A stretch of DNA of 64,000 nt, from assembly GCA_018873225.1 (NCBI GenBank), contig JAEILZ010000002.1, positions 3,410,001 to 3,474,000 of the forward strand, given 5' to 3'. This DNA is from [Phialemoniopsis] sp. UDSM-2020 (lineage: Eukaryota; Ascomycota; Sordariomycetes; Thyridiales; Thyridiaceae). Shown piece after piece: positions 46,860 through 57,414 of this stretch. Within the stretch, counting starts at the first letter, position 1, and every line of letters begins with the position of its first letter. Position numbers and translations under genes: made by a program. The notes below the pieces were generated by a model. The model made no database searches and was not told the DNA's origin. It worked only from the letters and a program-made list of their open reading frames with translations.

Positions 46860-47204
46860 GGCTGAGGTAGTAGAAAAGTTGATGTCAAGTGTTTTTTTCT
46901 TCTTCAAGCCAGAGGGTCAATGACTCTTTGAGAGCTCACATGACTCTGGCATGTGCTCGAACCCATCACAGAAGAGAGACGGGGAGTGCCCGCAGTCCCA
47001 ATCGGCGCGGGTCCGTCCACCTCGAGACCCACACGGTGTTTCTCCGATCATGTCTTTGTAGTGCAAAGCCACATACGGCATCTCGTAGCACCTGGGAAAC
47101 CTTCCCCTCTCACAGTTGTTCACCCTTTTCTGACACCTCGAAGTCCCGTGATTGAATCGCACAGTTACCAGCTAGCTTGGTCGGAGCCTCACACAGGATC
47201 AACA
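46860..47204. promoter_or_regulatory. Divergent promoter of SDR and Dabb genes with CGG-N7-CCG site
   Basis: CGGTGTTTCTCCG at 47034-47046 is the third promoter copy of the spaced CGG/CCG element; compare CGGAGTTACTCCG in the Ldh2/regulator promoter. It lies 159 bases before the Dabb gene start. Confidence 0.6.
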
Positions 47205-47698
47205 ATGACGGTCGTTCACATTGGTCAGTCCTCCGCGCTTCCACGGTCGTGCAATATAAGTCCTTTAGATGTTAACATTGTCCAACAGTGCTGTTCAAGT
47301 TTCGTGACGAAGTCTCGGAATCACACAAGACAAAGTTTGTTGCCGAACTCAAAAAGCTCAAAGCTCTGTCATGTGTCCAAGACCACCGACTCATCGTTGG
47401 AGGGCCTTCAATAACGGACCCTATTGAACGGAGCAAAGGCTATCAATTCGCCCTGTTGAGTTTCCATCAAGACAGAAAGGCCTTGGAAGAATATCAAGCT
47501 AGTCAAGAGCATCACAGGTTAGTGGCCTCCGTTCTCTGTTCAGTTCCCAAGCGTCTTACCAATTGCACCTCCAGTGTCACTAGTGAATATCTGTGGCCTT
47601 ACAAGGAAGACGTTACAAGGTTCGACTTTGAGGTGGCGCCAGAGGACGAGTACATGTGCCAAGTACTAGCCAAAGCAGCAATGAATGGTACTCGATAA
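47205..47698 (+). CDS. Small Dabb-type (stress-responsive A/B barrel) protein
   Basis: Three exons (47205-47223, 47289-47517, 47575-47698) encode 123 aa. The start exon has only six codons; splicing gives MTVVHIVLFKFRDEVSE, the classic Dabb N-terminus with VLFKFR. LKALSCVQDHRLIVGG and FALLSFHQDRKALEEYQAS match the rest of the dimeric ferredoxin-like fold, and EHHSVTSEYLWPYKEDVTRFDFEV is the usual C-terminal end. Members of this clan include cyclases, small-molecule-binding proteins and, in the related RhaM family, a sugar mutarotase. In a sugar or lactone cluster an epimerase, mutarotase or binding role is conceivable, but no catalytic residue proves it. Divergent from the SDR gene. Confidence 0.88.
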
Positions 47699-47805
47699 GA
47701 ATAGACCCATAGATACATAGAACTTGCTAGAATGCTCATTTCAAATGAGACGGTCCACTCCCCTGTGATCATGAATGTGCTACTGACAATGACAGCTCAG
47801 AGACA

Positions 47806-50168
47806 TCAAAGGGAATAGTAGCCAGCAGGTAGGTAATCAGGCACCAAACTGTTCAAAAGTCCGTCAATCTCTTCTGGAACATCCGCATTGGTGACCTGCA
47901 TGACCCAGTCTGACAAGCCCCCGTCGTCCAGCTCCCCAAGATCCGCCGAAGAGCCGAGCAGTGGGCCCTCCTGCCTGCTCCTGTCATCTAGCATCGTGAT
48001 GGTGCGATTGGCTAGCTTATCGAAGATGTCGCGGTATGGCGCGGCGGTATCCCATCGCTCAGCCATCAGAACCAGCACGATGGTACAATCAGTGCAAGCA
48101 CTGTTGACCTCCCCGTGGCGTCGTGCCTCGCGGGCGGCAGGCGATGTCCACAGACAGTGGAGATATGTCAGGCCTGCGAGGAACAGCTCGTAGACAGCAG
48201 TCCATGTGTAACTCGTCCGTTTGCCCAGGTAGGACCGCCGGTAGCCGTGGCACAGGCTCTCCGCCGCCTGGAGGCAGTCGAGGAAGACGGCCTGCGTCGC
48301 TTGACGATTGATGATCTGGACACGGTACAGCTGAAGGATGGCGTAATTGTACTCCATGTCGAACCAGTCTGGGGTAGTGAAGAGCGCGAGTGCCTCGCCT
48401 ACGCAAGGATTTACGGGAGGGATGTTCGCCCGCCAGTCCTCGATCTCTGCTCGGAGGTGTTGAACATGGTCTTCGTGGGAATGTTTGACAGAACAACAGC
48501 AGGTAGGCTTCGAATATAGAGAGCTATGTATACGGCTTAGAATTCGTCGAATTCTGAATGTATGAATGGCCTGTGTCATGTTCGTTGGCGGATCGCTCAA
48601 GGATGTTCGTGGGGTACCGTGGATGCCCGTATCAGTGAGGCACGACTCGTCAATATCAATTGGATACTGAGAGTCCAGAATTAGCTTGTGAGACTTACCG
48701 GGTCTCATTGGAATAACTTACCTCAGCATCCACATCTTGATGGGGTATACCTTGAGGTCGACCCAGCATGATCGAGGCTTGGGATTCCATGGCATAAGCG
48801 CACGAGAAGACTCGTTTCCGCATTTCTAATCGGAACGGATTCATTGCCATCTTCACACGTTTCGTATTCCGGTGATATCCTAGATCGATGCATTGTCGTA
48901 GAGCGAGCCCGGCGAGTTTCCTGTATGATTGTGTCAACTTTCGCTTCGAAAAGAACACTGAGCTCATACCAGTAGGATGTCCCGATCGAAGATCTGAGAG
49001 AGTATGCGGCACAGCACAAGATCGCTTGTATAGACTCTAGACTATCATTCACAAGGATGTGGTCGATGTACATCTGGGCTGACGCGTACAACGCCTGGTA
49101 CTGGTCAATATGGGAAACGTTGGGAAGCATGTCTACACACCTCCGCCGAGTATCCAGAGTCTGGTAACATCAATGCACCGATAGCGTATACCTGTATTAC
49201 GTTAATCTATTGGACGACATGAAGCGTGGCGACGTTCAGCCTACCATATTTAGGAAATACAAGACAGTAGGATCGGAAAGAAAAGATGTGAGGTCCGTCA
49301 TTTCGCTTGCTAAAGCTGCCTCCCACATTCGGAAAGTCGGTTCGTGCAAGAAGGGGTACTGAATGTGAAAGTTTTTAAAGTAGGCGTTGCTTAGCTCAAC
49401 AGCAGTCTCATATTCGGGAAGGAGACATGGACTCGGGAGTTGAAGTTCGGGTTGTGACTGCCCGACGGCCTGTTGACGCCTGGGTGTGCTCTGGAGCACT
49501 TGACGAAGCGATGAGTTTATCAGCCGTGAGAAAGCAAAAGTCGAGGATGAACCGAGATAGTATGGTTCCGCTCCGGCGGCGTTTAGGCTCAGAAGACCGG
49601 CTTTGGAGGCCAACTCATCAAGATCTTCTTCTTCCTTAGTGGTATCGTCATTCCTGACAACGCTCGCGGAAGGAACACTCGCGGAAGGAACGCTCGCGGA
49701 AGGCGATGGAGTGATAACAGAGTCTAAAGGCACAAAGTGATCATCGGCGATATCTGGGCGAAACTGCCTGAGAAGTCCCTCAAGATAGGCCACACGTTGT
49801 TCTAAGGTTTCGAGGTAATTGCGAGGTCGTTGCTTCCTTGTTGCGGGATCCTCTACCAAACACACTGTTTCAGCCATTCAGTGTTAGCCAGGCACTTCGA
49901 CGAGGAAGCCGAGACTAACGTGAACCAAATCGGCGACAATTCTCGCAGCCCGATGGGTTATTGTCGCACTGAATCGTAGAGTTATTACCCCGAATATTCA
50001 ACTTGGTAAGATGCACACTAGGTACTGTACCTTCAACTTTCGTTCTTTGCAATTGACACAGGCCAAGAGTGTCCTGTTTGTCGACCGTACACGCTGGCTG
50101 CCCCTGTTTGGTCTATTATTCGGAATCCTCACTTCTTGAAACATCGTGGGATGATTTGATACATCCAT
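47806..50168 (-). CDS. Second Zn2Cys6 transcription factor
   Basis: Seven exons: 50168-50031, 49968-49920, 49864-49245, 49191-49141, 49094-48970, 48920-48722 and 48666-47806, encoding 680 aa. The Zn cluster is spread over three exons: LACVNCKERKLK-CDNNPSGCENCRRFGS-LC. A coiled coil follows (YLETLEQRVAYLEGLLRQF). A 15-base tandem repeat encodes SVPSA units near residue 115. The PF04082-type domain is present: AVELSNAYFKNFHIQYPFLHEPTF, MVYAIGALMLPDSGYSAE, GTSYWKLAGLALRQCIDLGYHRN, ESQASIMLGRPQGIPHQDVDAE. Intron 4 (49140-49095, 46 nt) is the least certain; an acceptor six bases earlier would add two residues. Overall design parallels the first regulator, but the promoters nearby lack the same N7 site, so its targets are probably different, perhaps the oxidase and transporter to its right. 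Confidence 0.88.
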
Positions 50169-50753
50169 TGGACCATACCGCAAGGAAATGCGAGGTTGTC
50201 CGTGGCCTTGGAGTGACGCAGTTCAGGGTACCGCATGCTGCGGGGCACAGAGCCTTTTTAGGCCCTCCAGCGCTTTCCCTCACGTGGCCCGGCCCTGGTG
50301 TACCTCTAAGATTGCTTATCAGCGGAGCCAGCTAGTTGAACCTTCACTATCCGACCAGAATTTTGGGGAATGCTAGCACCCGCCCACTACCGTTCATATC
50401 CGTGCACGAGTGGGTGACAAATTAGTCGACGGGTTGCCTTCTCGATTCCTAACTGATGACCCAGGATTATCCCACTACCTCAGCGCGTATGCATCATTCA
50501 ATTTGTTAATTATTTGGATTAAGATTGTTCCAAAACCGTCAACATTTCTGACACCCACCTGATGACCTTAAAAGTTTGGGAAATTTAGCAGTTAATAGCT
50601 GAAATATCGCTAACTACCACTGCTGCACATTGTGTTGTAGTCTTCAACTCCTGAATTCATTAAGCTTTGTTAGAGCAACCAAAAAGCCCTACGTCTAGAC
50701 CCATCTGCCCCCCTCATCAACAAGAAAAGACTGTATCATGTCTACTTGCGGAA
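50169..50753. other. Intergenic region with repeat copy B
   Basis: Contains the regulator promoter and the oxidase 3' flank. The only recognised element is the short repeat at 50410-50558, reported separately. Confidence 0.5.
50410..50558. mobile_element. Short interspersed repeat, copy B, possible MITE (most complete)
   Basis: 149 bases with imperfect inverted ends: left GTGGGTGACAAATT, right TTTCTGACACCCAC (reverse complement GTGGGTGTCAGAAA). The core GGATTATCCCACTACCT is at 50464-50480. It matches copy A over about 108 bases and copy C over its left two thirds. No coding capacity and no clear target-site duplication. Confidence 0.6.
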
Positions 50754-52439
50754 CTATAGTCGAGGAAACACCGTCTCGGAGGATGACGAACATTTCTTCA
50801 AACGCTTCATTCTCAATGAGGTGATTTGGAATGATTCTGGTAGACCAGTCTCAGCCCATGCGCTTCCTCCCATTAGCTTGACTAACCCTGGAACCGCCGT
50901 GAAGATGCGGGCCATGCCACTACAACAACAAGTTAGTTAAAATGGGGCGTGGACTGTTTGTATCTAGATTGAACTTACTGTCCGTGATGGCCGGCACATA
51001 TCCACTGTCCCGAAAGGCCAGGCAACTCTCCAACAAAGGGCACAGTATCGGCACTCTGTTCACATCATTAGCCAGCATTTCTCTGGGCTATAGGTCTGGG
51101 AGTCTACTACCAAGCCAATAATGCCACTCCAGCTATGTTTGTCGAAATCGGTTGGGCTTTTGGGTGCGGGCCAGTCAATCATCTGCGAGCTTGTGAACTC
51201 GTGGACCGCTTTTGTGACCGATGGGAAATCTGCGAGACCATCGTCCGTCCATCTTCCAGGATGTCGATGTAACCACTTCTCGAATTCGGGCTGGCCAGGG
51301 TTACTGCCCCCGAACAGAACGGTTCCTTGAAGTGGTATTCGAGGGTTTATGGTGATAAGTCCTCCATTGGAGAACAGAACGCCGTAAGAGTTCTGAAGTG
51401 CTTCAGAACCCCTGAAGGGTGCTGGCGGGTTGATCTCATTGCACATGTGCGGTGATGGCTGGATGAGACCTCGCATGGAAGGTTCAATAGCCGGGCAATA
51501 AGCATTGCTCGCGTGCACAACTTCGTCGCATTCGATATTGCCTCGTTCAGTCTCAACAACCCATCTGCTTGTCGCTCTTCGACTCTGTACAACTCTGCGG
51601 ACTGTGGTGTGTGTCTGCAGATTGACTCCTTTTATCAGGGCATCTCGCATTACGTGTGCCGCGAGTTTCCATGGATATAGCGTAGATGCTGACCACACAT
51701 AACAGGCCTGTGCGTCTTTGATCCGCGAGATCTGCAAACCAGATTGTCAGCCAGGAGCTGCGTGGAGAAGGGCTTGATTTACAACCTTTGCAGCTTCGGT
51801 GGGCTCATGTGTGACTTTGATATGGTCGACCTTTCCACCAGCTGCTGCAAATCGCTCGAAGATGCGCTTGGCTTCGGCCGCCGCTTCTGAAGTGACCGGA
51901 ACATCCAGTGTATCGCCGACCCATAGATCGCAATCAACATTGTTTTCCTTCACATAGGCTACTAAGTCTGACCACGTCTTGCCCTCATTTTCAAGGATCT
52001 ATATCCATTAGTCAAGTCCACTTTTCAGCACAATGCTTGGATCGAACCTTGAGGGATTCCTGCGCGCCGAATATTTTCGCATAATCAAGAAACCCGCGCC
52101 ATTGGTCGGGTTTGCAATGTCCTGCGTTTCTACCTGTAGCCCCAGAGCAGAACTCTCGCGCTTCGAGGACAACCACACTCTTATTGGGCCATGCTTCGAT
52201 GCAATGTTTTGCCATCAATGTCCCTGTCATCTATTTGCTCGTCAGCGTCGTGAGTGGTGGTGATTATATAATCACAAAGGGAGACCACTCACCCCAGACC
52301 CAATAATAACAATATCTGCAGAGGCAGGCACATTATCAGTCGTTCTGTGACGAAGAAGGGAATCATCCTGTACCCCTTGGAGCCAGCATGACTGGGATGC
52401 GCCAGTGGGCTTTGGAAAGTGCGAGATCTGTGATGACAT
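50754..52439 (-). CDS. FAD-dependent oxidoreductase (DAO family, amine/amino-acid oxidase-like)
   Basis: Six exons: 52439-52293, 52230-52048, 51998-51786, 51731-51111, 51055-50979 and 50919-50754, encoding 468 aa. The start exon (MSSQISHFPKPTGASQS) ends with ADIVIIGSG, and splicing continues MTGTLMAKH, making the GxGxxG Rossmann FAD motif. EAREFCSGATGRNAGHCKP is the typical second FAD block of this DAO subgroup. Further on, YPWKLAAHVMRDALIKGVN and CDEVVHASNAYCP fit the fold. The C-terminal exons restore GLSADTVPFVGELPGLSGQWICAG-HHGHGMARIFT, the conserved FAD-closing region. These enzymes usually oxidise secondary amines or D-amino acids. No signal peptide or peroxisomal SKL end is evident. 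Divergent from the MFS gene at 53067 over 627 bases. Confidence 0.9.
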
Positions 52440-53066
52440 CTTGCTGTTGGCTAAGACTAGTTAAACCCAGATTGTTGCTTATCGTGACGGTAATGAAGGT
52501 GTCGGGCATATGAAGTCCAAGATTGCGTTTATACTGCCATAACTCAAGTTCGCCATGTCCAGGAAGCCGAGACACAGCACGACTTCCGTGTTGTGACCCA
52601 TCCTCTAACAATCCAATTGGTGGGACAGGCCATTCAGAACCACCCACTAACGAAGACTTGGGCCTAGTTGATCTCGGGATTGATATATAGAGGGGCGAAC
52701 AGGGGAGCTGATTTGGTCTAGCTCCATCCTTTTCGGCACTTTCCGCCAATCAGGGTGGTCAATTCCAGTCGTACACAAACTTGTTATCTTTCACTGTGTC
52801 ACATCAATTATTACCTTTCCATACCACTGATAAGTGCAGAGTGCACGGGGTAGTTGCACTTCCCGTGGCCGTTTGAACCTTGTGAGGAGGGAGCATGTGG
52901 AAGTTGCCCCCAATCAGATCTCTTCGCCATCAACCTTGACAGTCGGTTTCGTCAAGTTATAAACCAGCAGCCAACACTAGCACAGGATGCCAGATGATTC
53001 CACATCCCCAGATTCCCCGCGTTGTGCCCCATCCCTCTTCTCTTTCTGATTCATCGAAGTCATACC
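52440..53066. promoter_or_regulatory. Divergent promoter of the FAD oxidase and DHA1-type transporter
   Basis: 627 bases. I find CGG-N6-CCG (CGGCACTTTCCG near 52734) but not the N7 spacing seen in the three promoters to the left, which argues for a different regulator. No other element is recognised. Confidence 0.4.
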
Positions 53067-54852
53067 ATGTCTTCCGCTCAAGCAGACGATACAGCGCTGT
53101 GGCCTCCGGGCACAGTCTACCTTCAAGACTCCCGTTCCACTGGGAGCGAGCTGATACTCCAACCACGACCGACCGAAGACCCTAACGATCCCCTTAACTG
53201 GCCCAGGTGGCGCAAGTACACGAATATCGGCTTTGTTTGTTTCTACGTGGCCATGGTTGCCGAGTTTATCAATGCACCGACACCGACTTGGGGCCCGATG
53301 AACGAGCAGCTTGGCTTCAGCTACGAGATCTTGAACGATAGCTACGCTGCAGGATGTGCTTGCCTCGCCATTGGCTCGCTCGTATTGATACCCTTCGCTC
53401 TCAAGTACGGCCGCCGACCTCTATACCTCTCCAGCACCGTTGTACAATTCGCTCTGAGCATCTGGTCTGCAAAGATGCAGACTGTCGCCGACCTGATGTT
53501 GATCAACATCCTGCAATGCTTCTTTGGGAGTCTGGCGGAGGTTATCGTCCAAATGACAATTGCCGACGTCTTCTTCGTCCATGAGCGTGGCAGAATGAAC
53601 GCCATCTATGTTTGGGTCTGGCTTCTATCGAGCTACCTGGGCAGTATGATTGCCGGCTTCGTTGCCAAGGGTCAAGGATGGAGATGGGTGTGGTGGTGGA
53701 ACGCAATCATATTCGGTGTCGCCATTATACTCGTTGGCTTCGGCTACGAGGAAACCAAATTCACCCCTTCTATCACGCACCGCGTCTCCTCAGCAACAGT
53801 AACAGAAGGAGGCAGTCCTGCAACTGGTCATGGACCGGACGTACCGGCAGCCATCACTGGAGATCATATTGACTCAAAAAGTCCAGTCGAAGCTCAGCCA
53901 GGTCACTCAGATGAAAAGGCCGCCGATCTAGAGTCAAAGTCAATTACCAACGGACCTGCAATAGAGGCAGTTGCCCGCGTGAAGATCAACCATAACATCC
54001 CCAAGAAGTCTTACTGGCAGAGACTCGCAATCACAACGACTACGAAAGCTGCTACAGGGACCAACGAGTCTTTCCTACTCCACATCTGGCAGCCCCTTGT
54101 TCTTCTGGCCACCATCCCTGCCATCACATTTGGCGCGTTGGTGTATGGCATACTGGTTGGCCTGGGCGATGTCATGTCTACGACTATGTCCACCTACCTG
54201 CCTCAGACACCCTACAACTTCACTTCTGACCAGATTGGCCTTATGCACCTTCCAAGAATGATTGGAGTGACGATTGGTGCTCTCATTGTAGGCCCTTTGA
54301 GTGACTGGTGGATTGTTTGGCTCTCTCGCCGACGCAACGGTATTTACGACCCGGAAATGCGGTTGTGGTGCATCGTTCCGTTCCTCCCATTTGTTCCTGC
54401 GGGGGCTCTGATGTTCGGCATCGGGCTGAACAATCACCTCTCGTGGCCAATCATTGCTGTAGGACTTGTGCTTTACAACATCGGGGTTACCCCTATCAAC
54501 AGCATCATCGTCACCTACTTGACAGATTCATATAAAGATGTGCGTGCATTTACATATGGCAAGACCACCCAGAATTATTGCTGATCACACCTCTCATTAG
54601 ATCATCGGCGATGCCCTAGTCGGCGTTACAGTTGTGCGAAACACCTTCAGCACGGCCTTCATCTTTGCTATCACTCCTTGGGTTGGAGCCATGGGGCTCA
54701 AGTGGGTGTTTGTGACAATTTTGCTTATTGCATGTGTCATCCTTAGTTTCTTCAGCGTCTTTATTCGCTTTGGAAAGTCGTTCCGGGGACGAACTGCTTC
54801 GAGATACGAGTACTATGCCGCGCGGCAGTACAAGGAAAGAACAGCCCCTTGA
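53067..54852 (+). CDS. MFS transporter, DHA1 drug:H+ antiporter-like
   Basis: Two exons, 53067-54539 and 54601-54852 (61-nt intron), encode 574 aa. The N-terminal block DPNDPLNWPRWRKYTN is the signature of fungal DHA1-type transporters; ALKYGRRPLYL is motif A and the VIVQMTIADVFFVHERGRMN stretch is also typical. Twelve membrane segments are expected, separated by a long Ser/Lys/Glu-rich central loop (about residues 235-325). Splicing of the short intron joins TDSYKD to IIGDALVGVTVVRNTFS. Family members export toxins and drugs or move small metabolites. With the divergent oxidase it may import a substrate or export a product; direction cannot be told from sequence. Confidence 0.92.
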
Positions 54853-54945
54853 CCAACTTGTCTGTACGATTTCACTAGCCTCTATAATGGCAGTCTAGCT
54901 ACTGAACCCTCGAGAATACTCTCGGTCATCCCTTTGCTGCTTCAT

Positions 54946-56352
54946 TCATCCTTTAGTCTCAATTGTCTCGTTTGCCCTTGTGCTTGCCTCGAAACTTGGA
55001 GGCTGGCCACGATCGACAGCCCCAGCCCCGAGAGCGCCCATCCAATCCTTGTACTTCTTCTGCACGCCCAGATAACCCACCTCGTGCATTGACTGGCCTC
55101 CCTGCTCCTCACTTCTTGCTAGGATCGACGTATTGTGCTCCCCATTGACTTTGACGGTCTCTCCTGCAATCACCAAGGTAGCACACCATTGGAGACGATA
55201 TCTGTGAGTGATATTGTACGTCATAAAGCTCGGGAACAACCCTGGGATGAATTTCTGTGGTGGTGGTCTCCCCAGTGCCGTAACCCAGCTATTGCTAAGT
55301 TTGAGTTGCAGCTGCGTACCAATGTCGAAAGGCTGAGCCTCTTGCCCAAAGGGGATGAGAAAGGAGCCAAAGTCTTCCTCCTGTAGAACCCGGCCAAGTG
55401 CAAAATCTTTGATCTTTTCGTCGATGCCACCGTGGGGCGCGAATGTGCCGGGGCACAAGACAGAGGAGACCTCTTTCAGCTGGAGGTCGAGTGCCTTTAT
55501 CCTGACTTTCTGCGGGACGTTCTTGAGTGCGTCACTGGTTTGATCCCATAATGGGAGGACCCTGAGCTCGAACGAGAACGGGTTGGAATTGTCCAGCTGA
55601 ATGACTGTCGGGCAGCCGACCTCGAGATGGAACACAAACTCGGGGACCTTAGAAGACCCCATGAGCTTCTGGGCTTTTTGCTTGAACGACAGGCCAGAGC
55701 TCTCCGCGCCAGGCGCAAGGTGGTGGCTCGTGACGAAGCTGCGGGTGACACATTGCTTCGTGCTGTGGTCTGTGATCGGATAGGGCGTGGAGTGAGCCCG
55801 GACCATTACAGGCATGGTGGCTGTGGCGGGCTTGGTCGCCTCGCCGGCGCTGCTGAACCGGGCTTCGAGCCAGTACTCGACGAATCCGCTGAACGCTGTG
55901 TCGAGTGACTGGCCATCGAAAGCATACGACGAAGGCAGTGGCTGCTTGGCGATCTCGGCCGGGTCCAGGGACAGATAACTGTGTTCTTTCTTGACGGCCG
56001 AACCAATTGGTTTCGTCGACAGATTCATCGGGATCGTGATCGCAAAGGGCCATGACTGCAGCTCGGCCTCAGGGATGTGTAGCGGGCCGTCCTGGATCTT
56101 GATCAGGGTCTCTTCTCGATTGAAGAAGTTGAATGGCGAATCATAGTAGTCGTCAAGACCTCGGGCATGCACGACATGGGTATTGGCCTTGGTCCGGCCT
56201 AGCAGCGCAATGTCGATGCCAGCTCGTGGGCTTGCCGTCTGGGTCTTACGGAGAACGCGCCCAGATATGGTCTCCCCCGGCCGGTAGGCCGTTGGGAAAT
56301 TGTCCAGCTGTATCGCTAGGTCTTCTGATGCTTTGAAAACGCCTTGTGGCAT
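54946..56352 (-). CDS. Arrestin-like (alpha-arrestin fold) protein
   Basis: Single-exon gene for 468 aa, start MPQGVFKASEDLAIQLDNF. The N-terminal half has the arrestin-N pattern (AYRPGETISGRVLRKT, then DGPLHIPEAELQSWPFAITIP), and the second half fits the arrestin-C sandwich (VPEFVFHLEVGCPTVIQLDN, WCATLVIAGETVKV). Alpha-arrestins recruit Rsp5-type ubiquitin ligases to membrane transporters through PPxY motifs; I see none here, so it may work differently or lie outside the ART group. The C-terminus is short. It is convergent with the transporter gene, only 93 bases apart. Family level is supported; the specific role is unknown. Confidence 0.8.
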   Translation of the reverse strand: MPQGVFKASEDLAIQLDNFPTAYRPGETISGRVLRKTQTASPRAGIDIALLGRTKANTHVVHARGLDDYYDSPFNFFNREETLIKIQDGPLHIPEAELQSWPFAITIPMNLSTKPIGSAVKKEHSYLSLDPAEIAKQPLPSSYAFDGQSLDTAFSGFVEYWLEARFSSAGEATKPATATMPVMVRAHSTPYPITDHSTKQCVTRSFVTSHHLAPGAESSGLSFKQKAQKLMGSSKVPEFVFHLEVGCPTVIQLDNSNPFSFELRVLPLWDQTSDALKNVPQKVRIKALDLQLKEVSSVLCPGTFAPHGGIDEKIKDFALGRVLQEEDFGSFLIPFGQEAQPFDIGTQLQLKLSNSWVTALGRPPPQKFIPGLFPSFMTYNITHRYRLQWCATLVIAGETVKVNGEHNTSILARSEEQGGQSMHEVGYLGVQKKYKDWMGALGAGAVDRGQPPSFEASTRANETIETKG

Positions 56353-56929
56353 TATGACTGTGGAACCTCCCCGTCTCGTCGAGTGTCGTCAATGTAGCGT
56401 GGTTGTGCTCTGTGAAGGTGTGTGTGCGCGCGCAGACAATGCACCTGGGTCGCGCGGTGAATGATGATATCGTCCAAAACAGTCGGAGGGAACCTATGAT
56501 ATGGCCAGATGGGTGGATCACGGCTATTAAGTACATCTATCAAAGAGGATAGCATGCTGTTGGCCTTCTGCGGCGGTGCTGCGATGCGGCATCGGCGATT
56601 GGCGGGCTCGGCGCGGCACAGCCCTGTACCCGTTGGCGCAGCCCCAAAAGTCCGGGCCTACAGCGCCCCAGATGAGGTCATCGCTTCCGAACAGGCCCAA
56701 TCCAGAATTCTAAACGCACTACCTAGGTAGGTAGGTTTAGTGTTCCGTTGACACCAACATATGATCATCGTCGCAGCCAGCGACAACGGAAGCACCCTCA
56801 CCAATGCACCAAGGTCACAGGTCTATGGGGTACCTTCCTAAGTAGACAAGTGGGCGCCAGAAAGGTTAACAGCTTTTACTTCAACTTCTACCCAAATTAC
56901 TAAGAAATTGAATGGTTCGTCTATGCGAA

Positions 56930-57000
56930 TTGCCCACGTTTCCGTTGCGGAAAAAAGGGACACAAAGCTGCCGAGTGTCGTGAGCATGTCGAACTGAAAC
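56930..57000 (+). pseudogene. Retroelement gag-type CCHC zinc-knuckle relic (copy 1)
   Basis: Reads FRCGKKGHKAAECREH in one frame: the last three ligands of a CX2CX4HX4C knuckle are intact, while the codon where the first Cys should be is CGT (Arg). The frame stops shortly after and no polymerase is found, so it is a fragment of a degraded retroelement. Confidence 0.6.
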
Positions 57001-57292
57001 CGAATCTGAGCCGGCCGTGTTGAAGGTTTAGCCCGAGTCGAAGTTTGTCTGCAGAAAAAAAGAGTTCTGAAAAAGGTGAGTGTTAAGGAAGATGCTAAGA
57101 AAGGAGGATCTGAGCGAGGACAGCTCAGGTGATGTGCAGTCTGTCCGGGCGCCAAAGGCGCTGTTATGGGGGCAAATGGACGAAGCTTTTGCCAAGATGG
57201 ACTTGGACTGGTGAACAAGAGTGTCAGCTCTATGCTTTCGGTATGGTTGTGCTCAGGTAACAAACAATATGCTTGTTTCAGGATGTTAGACC

Positions 57293-57389
57293 AGGTGACA
57301 GATTAGTTGACAATTTGCCTTATCCATATACTTCAAAATATAACCGAATCACCCGGGATTATCCCACTACCTAAGTGCATATGGATCAC
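57293..57389. repeat. Short interspersed repeat, copy C (3'-truncated)
   Basis: Shares GGTGACARATTAGTYGAC and the core GGATTATCCCACTACCT (57356-57372) with copy B, then breaks off after ATGGATCAC. It lies between two inverted zinc-knuckle relics. Confidence 0.7.
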
Positions 57390-57414
57390 TACTTTTTTCT
57401 TCTCTTCTTCTGAG

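Noticed and set aside
49095..49140. Alternative 40-nt version of intron 4 in the second regulator
   Set aside because: It also keeps the frame (adds Tyr-Gln) but is shorter than usual for this genome; it cannot be fully excluded.
50746..50940. 64-aa plus-strand open frame
   Set aside because: Antisense of the last exon of the FAD oxidoreductase.
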